Shown here: one piece after another, positions 61,421 through 64,000 of the stretch
How the letters are laid out: each line of letters starts with the position of its first letter
How positions within the stretch are numbered: the stretch's first letter is position 1
From: Neoceratodus forsteri
Lineage: Eukaryota > Chordata > Ceratodontiformes > Ceratodontidae
Length of the DNA stretch: 64,000 nucleotides
Direction of reading: 5' to 3'
Assembly: GCA_016271365.2 (NCBI GenBank)
Contig: JADMNL010000022.1
Coordinates: 225,558,501 to 225,622,500 of the forward strand
Translations under genes and position numbers: made by a program
The notes under the pieces: model-generated
What the model was told of the DNA's origin: nothing
Database searches by the model: none
What the model saw: the letters and a program-made list of their open reading frames with translations, nothing else

Positions 61421-61700
61421 CAAAAGCAAGCCTCTGGTGGCCTCTACCACCAATTTGGACAATTTACCAGCTCATCAATCACCTGAAACCATTTTGGAAA
61501 ACAAAATTACCTCAAGTGGAATAAACAACCACAGTGAGCTTTCCTCAGTCATTCAACTCAAAATCCATTTTGAAACAAATGAAAAAATTTCAACTCAGCT
61601 GACAAGAACCGAAGAAACAACCAGGCTCCATAGATCAACCAAACATGTTTTGGCAAAACTAAAATAACACCACAGGTGGCCTAAATGATATCCACCAACA
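61421..61700 (+). repeat. S90 satellite, F, short remnant
   Basis: About three units related to 3.38-3.65 kb, compressed by base losses. Confidence 0.85.
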
Positions 61701-62035
61701 TTTTACTAACCTAACATGCTTGACCTCACCCCAAACACAACTAACCTAATCTAACCCCTAACCTCACCTCCCTCACCCTCACCCCAACCCCAACCCTATC
61801 CCTAACACTAAACATAACCAACCTCACCTCACCCTAAAACTCACCACACTCACCCCAGCCCTAACCCAACCATAACACTAGCAGCATTATATCTAACCAT
61901 AACCCCTAGCAGTTACAACCCCTAACCTAGCCCTCACCTAACCTAACCCTAATCCGTAACCATAACTCTAACCTAGCCTAACCTAACCATAACCTAAACC
62001 TAGCCTTAACCTAACCTAACACTAACTAACCCCTC
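61701..62035 (+). repeat. Degenerate CCTAAC telomere-like tract
   Basis: CCTAACC, CCCTAACC and CACCCTAA words with frequent CTCACC variants. It separates S90 from the (CTCTGT)n tract. Confidence 0.83.
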
Positions 62036-64000
62036 TATGTCTCATCGGTCTCTGTCTCCTGTCCCTCTCTCTGGCTCTCTGTCTCTCTGTCTCTGTCTCT
62101 GTCTCTCTGTCTCTGTCTTCCTGTCTCTGTCTCATCTCTCTCTCTCTGTCTCTGTTCTCTCTGACTCTCTGGCTCTCAGCTCTGTCTCTCTGTCTGTCTC
62201 TGTCTCTGTCTCTCTCTGTCTCTATCTCTCTTGCTCTTACTCTTCTCTGTCTCTCTGTCTCTTTGTCTCTCTGTCTCTGTCTCTCTGTCCCTGTCTTTGT
62301 CTCTGTCTCTGTCTCTTTGTCCCTATCTCTCTGTCTCTCTGTCTCTGTCTTGCTGTCTTGCTGTCTCTCAGTCTCTGTCTTTCTGTCCCTGTCTCTGTCT
62401 CTCTGTCTCTGTCTCTATCTCTGTCTCTGTCTCTGTCTCTATATCTGTCTCTGTCTCTGTCTCTCTCTATCTCTCTGTCTCTCTTTCTCTCTCTCAGTCT
62501 CTGTCTCTTTCTCTCTTCCTCTCTCTCACTGACTCTCTGGCTCTCTGTCTCTGTCTCAGTCTCTCTTTCTCTGTCTCTGTCTGTCTGTCTCTATCCCTAT
62601 CTCTGTCTCTGTCTCTCTGTCTCTGTCTCTCTGTTTCTCTGTCTCTGTCTCTGTCTCTATCTCTGTCTCTCTGCCCTATTCTGTCTCTCCCTCTGTCTCT
62701 CTGTCTCTCATCTCATCTCATCTCTCTGTCTCTGTTTCATCTCTATTTCTCTGTCTCTCTGCCTCTCTGTCTCTCTCTCTTTGTCTATCTCTATCTCCGT
62801 CTCTGTCTCCTGACCCTGTCTCGGCTCTCTGGCTCTGTCTCTTTGTCTCTGTCTCTGTCTTATCTCTGTCTAGGCCTCTCTGTCTCTCATCTCTGTCTCC
62901 TTTGTCTCTCTGTCTCTGTCTATATCTCTGTCTCGGTCACTGTCTCTCTGGTCCCTGTCTCTCCTGTCTCTCTGTCTCTCTCTCTCTGTCTCCTGTCTCT
63001 CTCTCTCTCTGTCTATCTCCTGTCTCCTCTCTCTCTCTCTCTGTCTCTGTTCTATCACTCTCTGGCTCTCTAGCTCTGTCCACTCTGTCTCTGTCTCTGT
63101 CTGTCTCTCTCTCTCACTCTGTCTCTGTCTCTGTCTCTCTGTCCTCTCTTCTCTTCCTCTTGCTCTTCACTCTGTCTCTGTCTCTTTTCTCTCTCTGTCT
63201 CTGTCTCTCTCTCTCTGTCCCTGTCTCTTGTCCCTATCTCCTCTGTCTCTCTCTCGCTGTCCTACTGTCCCGGTCTCTCTCCTTCCTTCCCTGTCTCTAT
63301 CTCTATCTCTATCTCTGTCTCTATCTCTGTCTCTATCTCTGTCTCTGTCTCTCTCTCTTTCTCTGTCTCTCTGTCTCTCTCTCGCTCTCTGTCTCTCGCT
63401 CTCATCCTTCTCACTGTCTCTGGCTCTCCTGTCTCTCTCTCAGTCTCTCTCCCTATCCTCTCTGTCTCTCTGTCTCTGTCTATCTCTATCTGTCTCTCTC
63501 TCTCTCTCTCTGTCTCTCTCTGTCTCCGTCTCTCTGTCTCTCTCTCTGTCTCCGTATCTCTCTGCTCATCTCCTGCTCTCTGTCACTATCACTACTCTCT
63601 GTTCTATCTCTCTGTCTCAATCTCACTCTCTCTGTCTCTTGTCTCTTCCTGCCTCTGTCTCAGTCTCTGTCCTCTGTCTCTGTCTCTACTCTCTGTCTCT
63701 CTCTGTCTCTGACTCTCTGCCAACTCTCTCTCTGTCTCTCTGTCTCTCACCTCTCTGTCTCTCTGTCTTTGTCTCTGTCTGTCTCAGTCTCTGTCTCTCT
63801 GCCCCTGTCTCTCTAGCTCTCACACCCTCTGTCTCTCTGTCTCATCTCTCTCTCTATCTCTATCAAGGCCTCTGTCTCCTCTCCCTCTCTGTCTCTCTGT
63901 CTCTCTGTCTCTGTCTATCTCTGGCTCTCTGTCTCTCTGTCCCTCTCTCTCAGCTCTCTGTCTATCTTCTATCTCTGTCTCTGTCTCTCTGTCTCTGTCT
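62036..64000 (+). repeat. Long pyrimidine-rich CTCTGT-type microsatellite
   Basis: Almost 2 kb of TCTCTGTCTCTGTCTCT with GTCTCTAT, GCTCTC and CCCTGT variants, continuing past the window edge. One strand is nearly all pyrimidine apart from scattered G. The long Ser/Leu/Val open frames on the plus strand, and Arg/Glu/Asp ones on the minus strand, are direct translations of the repeat and are not genes. Confidence 0.95.

Noticed and set aside
62037..63816. Long Ser/Leu/Val-rich open frames (up to 304 codons)
   Set aside because: They are direct translations of the CTCTGT microsatellite in several frames at once, with no codon structure or domain.

Overview
This window is eukaryotic, repeat-only DNA with no intact gene. 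It looks like vertebrate satellite heterochromatin, perhaps subtelomeric or pericentromeric. Nearly all of it is built from two tandem-repeat families. S90 is an AT-rich satellite with a unit of about 89-90 bp, whose landmarks are CACCTCAGGTGGCCTAAATG, CCATAAATCACCTGGAACCC and ATTTTTGGCAAAAATAAAAA. S50 is a GC-richer satellite with a 50-bp unit, whose landmarks are GATAGGGTCCTACCCC and CTAGGGACTTACCTAGG. The vertebrate assignment rests on a tRNA-derived SINE at 53.67-54.10 kb with a central domain and L2-like tail as in fish/shark SINEs, plus TTAGGG-type tracts and DIRS-like RNase H fragments. A fish (cartilaginous or early-branching ray-finned) fits but is not proven.

Layout. 1-359: decayed retroelement RNase H fragment. 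0.36-8.97 kb: S90 with two inserted elements (A and B). 8.97-19.6 kb: S90 again, with a hAT-like MITE, a T-rich 50-bp minisatellite (M50T), and A and B again. 19.6-20.0 kb: RNase H. 20.0-24.8 kb: S50. 24.8-29.0 kb: S90 interrupted by two degenerate telomere-like tracts. 29.0-43.4 kb: S90 with MITE, M50T, insert D, B and A. 43.4-43.8 kb: RNase H. 43.8-54.5 kb: S50 with the SINE. 54.6-59.8 kb: S90. 59.8-61.4 kb: degraded S50. 61.4-62.0 kb: S90, then a degenerate CCTAAC tract. 62.0-64.0 kb: a (CTCTGT)n-like microsatellite that runs off the end. Orientations used below: F is the strand reading CCATAAATCACCTGG, R its complement; f is the strand reading GACTTACCTAGG, r its complement.

The order is not random. 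Bases 8,966-24,815 are a diverged direct copy of about 29,290-49,090, and 1-8,965 is an inverted copy of about 33,945-43,740. The window therefore holds three copies, one inverted, of one composite higher-order block: S90 array with inserts, then RNase H fragment, then S50 array. The inserts are shared by position, so they predate the block duplications. Some zones (about 8.2-17 kb, 22.7-23.3 kb, and much of 55-62 kb) lose single bases relative to their paralogs, which looks like unpolished long-read consensus rather than evolution.

No host protein-coding gene, rRNA, functional tRNA or CRISPR array was found. The open frames present are by-products of stop-poor repeats. All alignments were made by eye, so block edges are good to tens of bases.
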